NCBI GenBank assembly: GCA_002404095.1
Contig: DHJA01000260.1
Location: 5,892-32,342, forward strand
Direction of reading: 5' to 3'
DNA: 26,451 bases
DNA from: Planctomycetaceae bacterium UBA4732
Lineage (GTDB): Bacteria; Planctomycetota; Planctomycetia; Gemmatales; Gemmataceae
Shown here piece by piece: positions 1-7,506 of the stretch. A model generated the notes under the pieces. It was given only the letters and a program-made list of their open reading frames with translations. It was not told the DNA's origin and ran no database searches. The translations under genes and the position numbers were made by a program. How positions within the stretch are numbered: the stretch's first letter is position 1; each line of letters begins with the position of its first letter.

Positions 1-823
1 GCGGCGTGCGCGCCTCGTCGATGAAGATATTGTCGGCCTCGTCAACCAACGCGAAATGGTGCGGTCGCTGCACATTGGCGTCTTCCGGGGTGCTGTGGAC
101 GCTGCCGCCTACCCACGGCGCCCAGAAGGGCGCCTCGCGCCCTTGCGCGCCGGCCCCCTTGAGCCGGTCGCGCAAGAAGTCGAAGCCGAACTCGGAGGCG
201 GTGGCGTAAGTGACGTCGCATTGGTAGGCTTGTTTGCGGTCCTGCTCGCCCATTTGCTGTTGCAAGACGCCGATGGTGAGGCCGAGTCCCTGGTAGATGG
301 GCTGCATCCACTCGGCGTCGCGGCGGGCGAGGTAGTCGTTGACGGTGGCGACGTGAACGCCCTTGCCTTCCAGGGCGTTGAGAAACACCGGCAGCGAAGC
401 GGTGAGCGTTTTGCCTTCACCGGTGGCCAGTTCGGCCAGGCCGCCCTGGTGCATGACGACGCCGGCCGCGAGCTGCACGTCGAAGGGTCGCATGGCGAGG
501 ACGCGCCGAGTCTGGACGCATACCAAGCCGAATGCCTCGGCCAGCATCTTGTCGAGGGATTCGCCGCCGCGCGCCCGACCGCGCAGGCGCAGCGCGGTCG
601 TCTTGAGGTCGGCGTCGCTTAGCTTGTCGTACTCGCGCTCCCATTGGCGTATGCGCGGGACTTTCAGCGCCCCGTGCGCCAGCCGTCGTTGCCAGGGTAG
701 ACCGACCAACGCCACTACGGCATTGCGCCAATAATATCCCAGGCGGCGCCCCGGCGCTTCAGGGCGGACGACGGGTTCAACAGGAACAACGGCTTCGGCG
801 ACGGGTTCGGCGACGGGATTCAC
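1..823 (-). CDS. secA: Divergent SecA-family preprotein translocase ATPase, N-terminal part (runs off the window)
   Basis: SecA is the ATPase that drives preproteins through the SecYEG channel. The visible N-terminal ~274 residues carry the SecA DEAD-motor signatures in order: FDVQL, ATGEGKTLTASLP (Walker A), VHVATVNDYLARRDAEW, FGFDFLRD and DEADNIFIDEART (Walker B). The start is GTG at 823; upstream in frame only a CTG precedes a stop at 869-871, and GGGAG lies about 8 nt upstream of the GTG. Oddities: Walker A is preceded by ELA where canonical SecA has EMR, Walker B reads DEAD rather than DEVD, a stretch of about 20 extra residues sits between FLRD and HHFALVDEAD, and the N-terminus is Pro/Val/Glu-rich. 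These suggest a divergent SecA paralogue rather than the housekeeping copy. That last step is inference, because the preprotein-binding and C-terminal domains are outside the window. Confidence 0.9.
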   Translation of the reverse strand, partial: MNPVAEPVAEAVVPVEPVVRPEAPGRRLGYYWRNAVVALVGLPWQRRLAHGALKVPRIRQWEREYDKLSDADLKTTALRLRGRARGGESLDKMLAEAFGLVCVQTRRVLAMRPFDVQLAAGVVMHQGGLAELATGEGKTLTASLPVFLNALEGKGVHVATVNDYLARRDAEWMQPIYQGLGLTIGVLQQQMGEQDRKQAYQCDVTYATASEFGFDFLRDRLKGAGAQGREAPFWAPWVGGSVHSTPEDANVQRPHHFALVDEADNIFIDEARTP

Positions 824-867
824 GGCTTCAGCTCCCGGTAGAGGCGGCAGGCTTCGCGGTCTGCCAT
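820..867 (-). CDS. Possible 15-residue leader peptide overlapping the secA start
   Basis: An ATG at 867 opens a 15-codon frame (MADREACRLYRELKP) whose TGA overlaps the GTG start of the SecA gene as GTGA, the classic arrangement for translational coupling. The ribosome binding site of the ATG is poor and the frame is short enough to arise by chance. Nothing in the peptide resembles a known arrest peptide. This is a weak call, recorded because of the exact overlap. Confidence 0.2.
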   Translation of the reverse strand: MADREACRLYRELKP

Positions 868-941
868 ATTATTAGCATACCTGAAACCGGGCCGAGGACC
901 GAGAGATTCTACGCGGCGCGCGCGAAAAAAGCCCTCCGACT

Positions 942-1062
942 CGCTGTACCACCTCTCCCGTGGCCAGCGCGAGCCGGAAGGTTGCTAAAAGCCGAAGCGC
1001 AAGGTGAGCCGACCGGCCCGCTGTACCACCTCTCCAAATGGCTAGCGCGGCCGGTCGGCTCA
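942..1062. repeat. Duplicated repeat block with internal hairpin
   Basis: The 17-mer CGCTGTACCACCTCTCC occurs at 942-958 and again at 1019-1035. Each copy is followed by a similar TGGC(C/T)AGCGCG(A/G)GCCGG tail. Around the second copy, TGAGCCGACCGGCC (1005-1018) is the exact reverse complement of 1049-1062, giving a 14-bp stem with a 30-nt loop. The GAGCC(G)GG core relates it to the other palindromic elements in the window. Confidence 0.7.
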
Positions 1063-1346
1063 GGTTCGCTCTCTCTCTCAGAGTTGAGCGTTTCTCCCTT
1101 TCGCAAACGCCGGACCATTCGCCGATTTCGTACGGATTCGACTCGGCGCTTGACGCTACTCGAACTAATGTAAAGAGTTGCGCGCTGGCTTGAGCGGTGC
1201 GAAACGCCAAGCCAAGGTCGTCCGAACTTTGTTCACGCCCGTTTGCCGTGCGATAGCTGCCTAAAGTCTAAGCGGACGGCGCGCGGAAGTCAGACGGTAT
1301 TTGCTTGATTTCCGCGCCGGCGCGGCCGAAGGAAACTACGGGGATG

Positions 1347-1414
1347 GATGGTGGGCCACTCGCTCCGCGAGTGGCATTTCCCTCACCGACTCGCGGAGCG
1401 AGTCGGCCACCATC
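1347..1414. repeat. Nested palindrome (double hairpin)
   Basis: The left arm begins GATGGTGG and the right arm ends CCACCATC, so the whole block can fold on itself. Each arm also contains its own hairpin: CACTCGC-TCC-GCGAGTG at 1357-1373 and GACTCGC-GGA-GCGAGTC at 1388-1404. It has no T-tract. It lies about 80 bp upstream of the serine acetyltransferase gene, so it is not an obvious terminator for a gene in this window. Confidence 0.8.
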
Positions 1415-1491
1415 GAAATCAGAGGCAAATTGACCGGCGCCGGCCGACTGCCTACCATTAGATAATGCGCGACGCCGACGGGAAAGACGTT

Positions 1492-2448
1492 ATGGCCACC
1501 GACATTCGCTTGAAAGAAGCCTTACCCGAAATCACCGAGGCGATCGTCGCCACGTATACCGAGTGCAGCCGTACCAGCCATCTCGGCCATAAGCCGTTGC
1601 CAAGCCGTGAGGCCGTCGTCGAAATCCTTACGGACTTGCTGGACATTCTTTATCCTGGTTACTGGCGCCGGCAGAACCTTCACATCGGCAACGTCGAGTA
1701 TCACGTCGGCGACCTGATCGACCGTCTCCACGACTCCCTGACGCAGCAGGTCGTCCGCGCCCTGCGCCATGAACACGATCAGACGCCGCGCGAAGACCGC
1801 CCCGCCATCGACCTGGAAGCGTTGGCCCAGCAGAAGACGGTCGAACTGTTGAAGCGACTGCCGGACGTGCGCATGATCCTGGAGCAGGACGCCCAGGCCG
1901 CGTTCGAGGGCGACCCGGCCGCCAAGAGCCATCACGAAATCATCTTTTGCTATCCCGGTCTGGAGGCGGTGTCGGTCTACCGTATCGCCCACGAATTGCT
2001 GTTGCTCGGCGTACCGCTGATCCCGCGCATGATGACGGAACACGCCCACCAACGCACCGGCATCGACGTCCATCCCGGAGCGCGGATTGGGCCGGGCTTC
2101 TTCATCGACCACGGCACCGGCGTCGTGATCGGCGAGACGTGCGACATCGGCGTAAACGTCAAGCTCTATCAGGGAGTGACGTTGGGGGCGTTGTCGTTTC
2201 CGCGCGACGCCAACGGCAACATCATCCGCGGCATGAAACGCCATCCGACGTTGGAAGACGACGTGGTGGTTTACGCCAACGCCACGATCCTCGGCGGCGA
2301 CACGGTAGTCGGCAAGGGCGCGGTGATCGGCTCGAACGTCTGGCTAACGCAGAGCGTGGCGCCCTCGACAGTGGTGTCTTTGGAGAAGCCGTCGCTGCGC
2401 ATGAAAGGGCCAGTCGGCCAGGAATTCGTGCCGAATTATATGATTTGA
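1492..2448 (+). CDS. cysE: Serine O-acetyltransferase
   Basis: It transfers acetyl from acetyl-CoA to L-serine, giving O-acetylserine, the first step of cysteine synthesis. The protein has 318 residues: an N-terminal helical domain (to about residue 175) and a C-terminal left-handed beta-helix of hexapeptide repeats. [11 protein letters not shown] (about 190-200), the [14 protein letters not shown] segment, and KRHPTLEDD match the family; Asp206-His207 and His251 align by motif with the E. coli catalytic Asp157-His158 and His193. The loop before KRHP is longer than in E. coli. The start at 1492 is preferred because GGGAAAG lies 5 nt upstream; an in-frame ATG at 1465 would add nine residues but has no ribosome site. 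The next gene starts 14 bp downstream on the same strand, so the two are probably co-transcribed. Confidence 0.93.
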   Translation: MATDIRLKEALPEITEAIVATYTECSRTSHLGHKPLPSREAVVEILTDLLDILYPGYWRRQNLHIGNVEYHVGDLIDRLHDSLTQQVVRALRHEHDQTPREDRPAIDLEALAQQKTVELLKRLPDVRMILEQDAQAAFEGDPAAKSHHEIIFCYPGLEAVSVYRIAHELLLLGVPLIPRMMTEHAHQRTGIDVHPGARIGPGFFIDHGTGVVIGETCDIGVNVKLYQGVTLGALSFPRDANGNIIRGMKRHPTLEDDVVVYANATILGGDTVVGKGAVIGSNVWLTQSVAPSTVVSLEKPSLRMKGPVGQEFVPNYMI

Positions 2449-2462
2449 TCGGTTGTCGCTCC

Positions 2463-3467
2463 ATGCAAACCGAAGTTCTCACCGTGGACGCCCTCGCCCC
2501 GCAGGCCGGCCGCATCGCGCGGGCGGCGGCGGTGTTGCGCGGCGGCGGACTCGTCGCCTTTCCGACTGAAACGGTGTACGGCCTGGGCGCGCTGGCGTTG
2601 GACGCAGACGCCGTGGGCCGCATCTTCGCCGCCAAGGGCAGGCCGGCCAACAATCCTGTAATTGTCCACGTCGCTGACATCGCCGAGGCCGTCGCCATCG
2701 CGGCGGAATGGCCGGACGCCGCCGAACGCCTGGCGCGGCGATTCTGGCCCGGTCCTCTCACGCTGATCGTACCTCGCGGCGCCGCCGTACCCGACGTGAC
2801 GACGGCCGGCGGTCTCACTGTGGCGATCCGCGTGCCGGCCCATCCGGTCGCCCTGGCGTTGTTGCGCGCTGTCGGCGCCCCTGTCGCCGCTCCAAGCGCC
2901 AATCGCTCTTCCGAATTATCTCCCACGCGTGCGGACCACGTTTTGCGCGGCCTGGACGGCCGCATCGACCTCGTACTGGACGCCGGCCCGACAGCCGGCG
3001 GCATTGAGTCCACGGTATTCGATGTAACGACAGCGCCGCCGCGCTTATTGCGGCCAGGATTGATCGGCCAGGCCGAACTGGAAGCGGTCGTCGGACGCAT
3101 TTCCCGACACGCCGCACATACCGTAGGGGATGCGCTTCAGTCGCCGGGGATGCTGCCGCGACACTATGCCCCGCGTACGCCGCTGGAATGCAGCGAGGAC
3201 GGCCGTATGCGTGTGGCCGAATTGCTGTGCATGGGCGCCCGGATCGGTTGGTTGACCTGGAATGAGTCGGCAGCTGTGGCGGGATTGGTCGTGCAACGGA
3301 TGCCTGCGGACCCAGCCGGATATGCGGCTCATCTTTATGCCGCCCTTCACGCCCTCGACGACGCCGGCGTAGACCGCATCATCGTGGACCTGCCGCCCGA
3401 CGCCGAGGCGTGGCTGGCCGTGCGCGACCGCCTTAGCCGCGCCTCATTTGGCGAGCGGGGGGCGTAA
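2463..3467 (+). CDS. tsaC: L-threonylcarbamoyladenylate synthase, Sua5 type
   Basis: It makes threonylcarbamoyl-AMP from threonine, bicarbonate and ATP for the t6A37 modification of ANN-decoding tRNAs. Family motifs are clear: FPTETVYGLG (about 33-42), KGRPANNPVIVHV (about 58-70), the FWPGPLTLIVP segment and APSANRSSELSPT. A linker with SPGMLPRHYAPRTPL leads into the smaller C-terminal Sua5 domain, so at 334 residues this is the long Sua5 form rather than short TsaC. The ATG at 2463 follows the cysE stop by 14 bp; its ribosome site is weak. The last residues, FGERGA plus the TAA stop, are encoded by a dispersed palindrome half-element (3450-3472) and are not part of the conserved family fold. 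Confidence 0.93.
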   Translation: MQTEVLTVDALAPQAGRIARAAAVLRGGGLVAFPTETVYGLGALALDADAVGRIFAAKGRPANNPVIVHVADIAEAVAIAAEWPDAAERLARRFWPGPLTLIVPRGAAVPDVTTAGGLTVAIRVPAHPVALALLRAVGAPVAAPSANRSSELSPTRADHVLRGLDGRIDLVLDAGPTAGGIESTVFDVTTAPPRLLRPGLIGQAELEAVVGRISRHAAHTVGDALQSPGMLPRHYAPRTPLECSEDGRMRVAELLCMGARIGWLTWNESAAVAGLVVQRMPADPAGYAAHLYAALHALDDAGVDRIIVDLPPDAEAWLAVRDRLSRASFGERGA

Positions 3468-3472
3468 GCCCC
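3450..3472. repeat. Dispersed repeat half-element overlapping the tsaC stop codon
   Basis: The 20-mer GGCGAGCGGGGGGCGTAAGC occurs here, at 9647-9668 (reverse strand) and in both arms at 23302-23388. Here no matching opposite arm follows. The GTAAGC part provides the TAA stop of the Sua5 gene. Confidence 0.85.
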
Positions 3473-3511
3473 GTGCCCGTGAATTACCCAGTCCCGCCTT
3501 GAAAATGGCGC

Positions 3512-3575
3512 TGGCGAGCGGCGTGGGTTTATCCCCGCCGTCCAAACCCGCCGCGATAAACCCGGCGGCTCGCCA
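3512..3575. repeat. Imperfect palindrome between tsaC and the TPR gene
   Basis: TGGCGAGCGGCGTGGGTTTA on the left pairs imperfectly with ATAAACCCGGCGGCTCGCCA on the right. It sits between convergent genes (Sua5 on +, TPR protein on -) and probably acts as a bidirectional terminator or is a decayed copy of the dispersed element. A further GCGGCTCGCC fragment follows at about 3586-3595. Confidence 0.65.
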
Positions 3576-3665
3576 ACTAGGCGGCGCGGCTCGCCTGTCG
3601 CTTTTCCAATGCGGGACTCAGTAAGGAACCCGATAATTTTCGATCCCTATACGTGGGACGACGAT

Positions 3666-5018
3666 TCACCCTCCCGGTTTGGCGGGCGCGCCGGCCAGCA
3701 ATTGGTCAAGTCGCCTTTTGACCTCCGGATTCTCCGGTTCTAGCCGCGCCGCCTGTCGGAGTTGTTCGATCGCCGCGGCCCGCTGTCCGTCCAGGTCCAG
3801 TAACTCGCCCAGTTCGATATGGCCTTGGGCGAGCTGCGGCTCGTAACGGACGGCGTCGGTAAACTCCTGGATCGCCCCGGCCCGATCACCCTGCCGGGCC
3901 AGGCAGCGCCCCAGGTAGACGTGGCCGGCGGCCTGACCGGGTTGTCGGCGGGTGACCTCGCGAAAGCACTCCGTCGCCCCGGCGTCGTCGCCCTGTTCGA
4001 CCAGAGAGACGCCGAGATCGAAGTGGGCCGGGACCAGATCGGGGGCGGACGCCAGCGCCCGGCGGAAACAGCGCTCCGCGGACGCTGGTTCGCCCTGGCG
4101 CCGCAGGGTCTGGCCAAGAAGGCCCCACGTCATGGCGTCGTCCGGGTAGTCCTCCACAAGGTCGTTGAGGAGGGCCAACGCTTCCGGCACGCGCCCCGCC
4201 CGCAGCAGCCGGCCGGCCTCGCCCCGTCGCACTTCCTTGCCCACGCGAAGGCTCGCCACCTTCACGCCGAAGGAGTCGGGCCAAGGAGCGTCTTCCGGAA
4301 GTCGCGCGGCCAGGCTCGCCTCTCCCCCGGCGCCTTTTGGGTCGCCTTGCCGTTCCTCGACCTGCGCAAGAAGAGTGTGGGCGGCTTTACGCGCGCACGG
4401 ATGGTTCAAACAATGTCCCAGGTTTTGGCGGCAGTCCTGCCAGTCGCCGCGGACGAAGGCCAGCCGGGCCAGGACGAGATGCGCCCGCGCGTCCTCCGGC
4501 ACCCGCGCCAGAACCTCACGGCACGGCCCTTCCACTTCATCTACCCGCCCCTGATCCAGCAAGGTTTCCGCCAGGCGCATACGGATCACCGGCTCGTCGG
4601 ACAACCCCGCCGCGCGATGGAAGGCGGCCACAGCCTCTCTTGGATCTTCGGTCAACAGCAGCGCGCCGCGGAGATACGGCCACGTCTCCTCCCGCGGGTC
4701 GAGTTGCTCCGCGCGGGCGAAACAGGTCCGGGCCTCGGCGTAGAAGTTATGCGCCAACAGAATCATGCCCAGTCGCCCCCAGGCTTCCCCCGACCTCGGC
4801 GCCTTCCTCACCGCATCGCCGGCCTCGTGGACGGCCGCCGCCACGGCCGGATCGACGCCGCTCAGATCCGCCTCGGGCGGCTTGGCCTCCGACCACGGCC
4901 GGAAAGCGTACCAGCCGGCCAGCGCCGCCGCGACCGTCGCCGTCAAAAGAATGACCGCGACTCCCAGGCGGCGGCGTCGCCGCTTAAGGCCGGGTTGTTC
5001 GCCCGCCGTCGTGTTCAT
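3666..5018 (-). CDS. Membrane-anchored tetratricopeptide-repeat protein
   Basis: The 450-residue protein has a short basic N-terminus (KRRRRR), one transmembrane helix at about residues 18-40 (GVAVILLTATVAAALAGW) and then TPR units almost to the C-terminus. Examples of TPR signatures are AWGRLGMILLAHNFYAEA, TWGLLGQTLRRQGEPASA and GHVYLGRCLARQGDRAGA. The expected topology is a single anchor with the TPR superhelix outside the cytoplasm, where it would act as a protein-binding scaffold; the partner is not shown by the sequence. GAGGCGG precedes the ATG at 5018. It is the last gene of the set that includes the CRTAC1-like lipoprotein (5151-6890); a 9-bp tandem repeat lies in the 132-bp gap between them. 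Confidence 0.85.
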   Translation of the reverse strand: MNTTAGEQPGLKRRRRRLGVAVILLTATVAAALAGWYAFRPWSEAKPPEADLSGVDPAVAAAVHEAGDAVRKAPRSGEAWGRLGMILLAHNFYAEARTCFARAEQLDPREETWPYLRGALLLTEDPREAVAAFHRAAGLSDEPVIRMRLAETLLDQGRVDEVEGPCREVLARVPEDARAHLVLARLAFVRGDWQDCRQNLGHCLNHPCARKAAHTLLAQVEERQGDPKGAGGEASLAARLPEDAPWPDSFGVKVASLRVGKEVRRGEAGRLLRAGRVPEALALLNDLVEDYPDDAMTWGLLGQTLRRQGEPASAERCFRRALASAPDLVPAHFDLGVSLVEQGDDAGATECFREVTRRQPGQAAGHVYLGRCLARQGDRAGAIQEFTDAVRYEPQLAQGHIELGELLDLDGQRAAAIEQLRQAARLEPENPEVKRRLDQLLAGAPAKPGG

Positions 5019-5056
5019 GTCCGCCTCACGCCGAAAAATGGGTAGCGTCTCAGTTT

Positions 5057-5110
5057 GACCTATAAGTCCTATAGGACTTATAGAACCTATGGGACCTATG
5101 GGACTTATGG
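5057..5110. repeat. Six degenerate 9-bp tandem repeats
   Basis: Six consecutive 9-mers run without gaps: GACCTATAA, GTCCTATAG, GACTTATAG, AACCTATGG, GACCTATGG, GACTTATGG. The consensus is G(A/T)(C/T)(C/T)TAT(A/G)(G/A), close to the self-complementary CCTATAGG. The array lies between two genes on the minus strand. A second array of the same unit is at 21871-21914. Confidence 0.9.
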
Positions 5111-5150
5111 GACGAACTAAGATGCTACCGAAAAATAGGAACCTTCAGGA

Positions 5151-6890
5151 TCAGGGTTGCGCGCCGGCGGCGCGGCCTTCCCCCTTGCGTAGCACCAGCG
5201 CCTGATCCGCCTTGACGCCCGGGAAGGTTTCCCGCGCGCCGTCCGGCCAGAGTATGTCGATGCCATCCACCTGCCCGGCCTGGCCGAGGCCGAAGTGGAC
5301 GCGTGGGTCGCTGCTGCACAGGTAACTCTGCCCGGGGTTGACCCGGCGCAGCCAGCGGCGCCCTTCGGCCCGCACGGTCACTTCGGCCCCGTAAGCGTCC
5401 CGGCGGAGGGCGGGATCGACAACGCGGAGCAGCAGCCAATGGCCGCGGTTGGGCGCCACGTTGCGATAGAGTCGGGCGGGGCCGGCCACGGAGGTGACCA
5501 ACAGGTCCAGGGCGCCGTCGCCATCGACATCGCCGACGGCCAAACCCCGATGGACGCCCGGCCGGCCGCATAGGGCAAGATTGTCGAACGATACATCACG
5601 AAAGCGACCGGCGCCGTCGTTGGCGAACAACTGGTTGCGTTGGGCGTAATGGGGCCAAAAAGCATTCCCCTCCGCGGCGCCGTCGGAAGAGCTGCGGTAA
5701 ATAGCGCCGTTGACCACGACCGCGTCGAGCGCCCCGTCCTGGTCGAAGTCGGCCAGGGCCGTGCCCCAGCCGGTGGCCCGCCGCCGGGGCAATCCCAGGC
5801 CCGACTCGGCCGTGCCGTCGCGGAACAGGCCGCGCGGCCCTTGCTTCCAAAGGGTGTTGGTTTCCAGATCGAGGTGAGTGACGAAGAGGTCTTCGAGGCC
5901 GTCGCCGTCCACGTCGCCGAGGGCCGCGCCCATGCCGGCCTGGGTCTGACCCATGCCGTTGTAGGCCACGCCGCGCCTCACCGCCTCCTCCCGGAACGTC
6001 CCGTCGTGTTTGTTGATCCACAGCCGATTGGGCTGCTGGTCGTTGGCGATGAAAATGTCCGGCCAGCCGTCGCCGTCGAAGTCGGCGCAGATGACGCCGA
6101 GTCCGGGGCCGGGAACCTGAGCCAGGCCCGATTTCAAGGTCACGTCCTCAAAACGCGGCACGCGCGACTTGGCCCCAGGTTGGACGCCCAGATTATGGTA
6201 AAGCCGGGTGACCGAACCAGGGAAGGCGTCGGGCGCACAGTAGTCGCGCTTCCCGCCCGCGCTGTCGCACGCGCGGGAATTGTCGAAATCGACGTAATTG
6301 ACCACGACAAGATCGAGCCAGCCGTCGCGGTCGTAATCGACGAAGCTGGCGGACGTACCCCAGAGATTGCTGTGCAGCCCCGCTTCTTCGGAAACGTCGG
6401 TGAACGTGCCGTCGCCGTTGTTCAGGAAGAGGCGAATGCGGCCGTATTCCGTCAAAAAAACGTCCGGTAAGCCGTCGTTGTTGACGTCGCCGATGGCCAC
6501 GCCCATGTTCCAGCCGGCGACGTCCAGGCCCGAGCCTTTGCTGACGTCCTTGAAGGTTCCGTCCGGCATTTGCTTGTAGAGCCGGTTGGTGGAGGAAGAC
6601 TTGGGGCCGCCGTTCTGGAGTAGATACAGATCGAGTCGGCCGTCGCCGTCGAAGTCGAACAGGGCCGCCCCCGACCCCATGATCTGCGGCATGAAGTAAG
6701 AGCCGTCGAGCGGCCCGGCGTCGTGGACGAAGTCTAGGCCGACTTGGTCCGTCACGTCCTCGAACCAGCCGGGGCCGGTGAAGGATAAGGCGTCGGCGGC
6801 CGGCGTCGGGACGGCGGCTCCGCAGCCCGACGCCAAGACGGCGGCGAGAGTGAACCCCAGGCATAGGACGGACGCGCGTGGCGAGGTCAT
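5151..6890 (-). CDS. CRTAC1/ASPIC-UnbV family lipoprotein with FG-GAP repeats
   Basis: The 579-residue protein starts with a lipoprotein signal ending in LASGC (Cys23). About seven FG-GAP/VCBS calcium-binding repeats follow, seen as DFDGDGRLDLYLLQNGG, GDVNNDGLPDVFLTEYG, DYDRDGWLDLVVVNYVD, DFDGDGWPDIFIANDQ, GDVDGDGLEDLFVTHLD, DFDQDGALDAVVVNG and GDVDGDGALDLLVTSV (about residues 75-480). The C-terminal ~85 residues are an ASPIC/UnbV domain (GAEVTVRAEGRRWLRRV, then VHFGLGQAGQVDGIDILWP). The fold is a beta-propeller of the integrin-alpha type at the cell surface; no catalytic role is assigned to such proteins. It starts 13 bp after the stop of the upstream lipoprotein gene, so co-transcription is likely, with the TPR gene downstream. 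Confidence 0.92.
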   Translation of the reverse strand: MTSPRASVLCLGFTLAAVLASGCGAAVPTPAADALSFTGPGWFEDVTDQVGLDFVHDAGPLDGSYFMPQIMGSGAALFDFDGDGRLDLYLLQNGGPKSSSTNRLYKQMPDGTFKDVSKGSGLDVAGWNMGVAIGDVNNDGLPDVFLTEYGRIRLFLNNGDGTFTDVSEEAGLHSNLWGTSASFVDYDRDGWLDLVVVNYVDFDNSRACDSAGGKRDYCAPDAFPGSVTRLYHNLGVQPGAKSRVPRFEDVTLKSGLAQVPGPGLGVICADFDGDGWPDIFIANDQQPNRLWINKHDGTFREEAVRRGVAYNGMGQTQAGMGAALGDVDGDGLEDLFVTHLDLETNTLWKQGPRGLFRDGTAESGLGLPRRRATGWGTALADFDQDGALDAVVVNGAIYRSSSDGAAEGNAFWPHYAQRNQLFANDGAGRFRDVSFDNLALCGRPGVHRGLAVGDVDGDGALDLLVTSVAGPARLYRNVAPNRGHWLLLRVVDPALRRDAYGAEVTVRAEGRRWLRRVNPGQSYLCSSDPRVHFGLGQAGQVDGIDILWPDGARETFPGVKADQALVLRKGEGRAAGAQP

Positions 6891-6902
6891 GGAGCACCCC
6901 GG

Positions 6903-7391
6903 TCACGGGGTGAGTTCGATGTTGTGGGTCTGCTGCCCCGTGGTTACGGTGTAGGTTAGGCCGTTGTCTGGGTTGGCGTACTTCGCGGGGATTGAAACGC
7001 CGGAAGTCATGTCGGGCATATTGTTGTTCATATCGGCCCCCGGGTCCGCCGGGTTGGAGGGCTTCGGCAACTGCGCGCCCGGTTGTTGTGCCGTCCCCCT
7101 CACGGTGATCCTCACCGTACCCACGGGAACCTCCGTCATACCGTAATTCCCACCCATGGTTGGGGACATCTTCAATATCTTACCGTCCGCTCCAATAAAG
7201 GCGACCTTGTTTATGCCTGAAACCGCCTTACCGCCGACGGTGACCTTGCCTGTCACATCGCCCGTCGCGGGCAAACCCTTGCCGCAACCTGCCAGGAGCG
7301 GGAGACAAGCAAGAACGACAAGGACACTCATCTTGAGCTGAAGGGAGGAACAAAAGGCCGGAAAAGCAGGATGGGGGATCATCGTTTTCAT
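6903..7391 (-). CDS. Small transthyretin-like lipoprotein
   Basis: The 162-residue protein has a hydrophobic segment ending in LPLLAGC, a lipobox with Cys at about residue 35. After it comes one carboxypeptidase-regulatory/transthyretin-like beta-sandwich: GDVTGKVTVGGKAVSG, then GGNYGMTEVPVGTVRITVRG. The remainder is Pro/Asn-rich and low-complexity, then a short beta-rich end. Such small lipoproteins commonly sit beside DUF1559 genes in planctomycetes (general knowledge); the function is unknown. The ATG at 7391 has AGAGG about 11 nt upstream; starting at Met21 would give a more usual signal peptide but has no ribosome site. It is followed after 12 bp by the CRTAC1-like gene. Confidence 0.8.
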   Translation of the reverse strand: MKTMIPHPAFPAFCSSLQLKMSVLVVLACLPLLAGCGKGLPATGDVTGKVTVGGKAVSGINKVAFIGADGKILKMSPTMGGNYGMTEVPVGTVRITVRGTAQQPGAQLPKPSNPADPGADMNNNMPDMTSGVSIPAKYANPDNGLTYTVTTGQQTHNIELTP

Positions 7392-7430
7392 GATGGTACT
7401 GTGCCTCTTAGTGCATGTTCAAACGACCTT

Positions 7431-7491
7431 CTTTCCGAGCCGGAAGCGTAAGCGACGAGCAATCCGTCGCTTACGCTTCCGGCTCGGAAAG
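7431..7491. repeat. Perfect 27-bp palindrome between DUF1559 and lipoprotein genes
   Basis: The arms 7431-7457 and 7465-7491 are exact reverse complements with a 7-nt loop; the core reads CCGAGCCGGAAGCGTAAGCG. It lies 15 bp downstream of the DUF1559 stop and 39 bp upstream of the lipoprotein start, both on the minus strand. It could terminate or attenuate transcription inside the gene set, or stabilise the 3' end of the upstream message. No T-tract is present. Confidence 0.88.
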
Positions 7492-7506
7492 AAACGGGAA
7501 TGCCCA

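Larger units (their letters stand above)
824..1491. other. Gene-free 668-bp divergent region
   Basis: No convincing protein gene lies between the SecA start (-) and the serine acetyltransferase start (+). The region holds a partly duplicated block at 942-1062 and a nested palindrome at 1347-1414. Both divergent promoters must lie here, but no good -35/-10 pair was found for either gene. The remainder (about 1065-1340) shows no recognisable structure. Confidence 0.6.

Noticed and set aside
1947..2462. N-terminal extension of the Sua5 gene into cysE
   Set aside because: The extension is Arg/His-rich out-of-frame cysE sequence; the Sua5 fold begins right after the ATG at 2463.
3819..5045. Long plus-strand open frame (about 400 codons) opposite the TPR gene
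   Set aside because: It is an antisense shadow of the TPR gene; it has no recognisable motifs, and the minus strand reads clear TPR units with a ribosome site and membrane anchor.
5057..5110. CRISPR array
   Set aside because: The units are 9 bp and directly adjacent without spacers, and no cas gene is present.
5640..6470. Plus-strand open frame opposite the FG-GAP lipoprotein gene
   Set aside because: It is an antisense shadow caused by repeated GAYGGCGAC-type codons of the FG-GAP repeats; no independent protein features.
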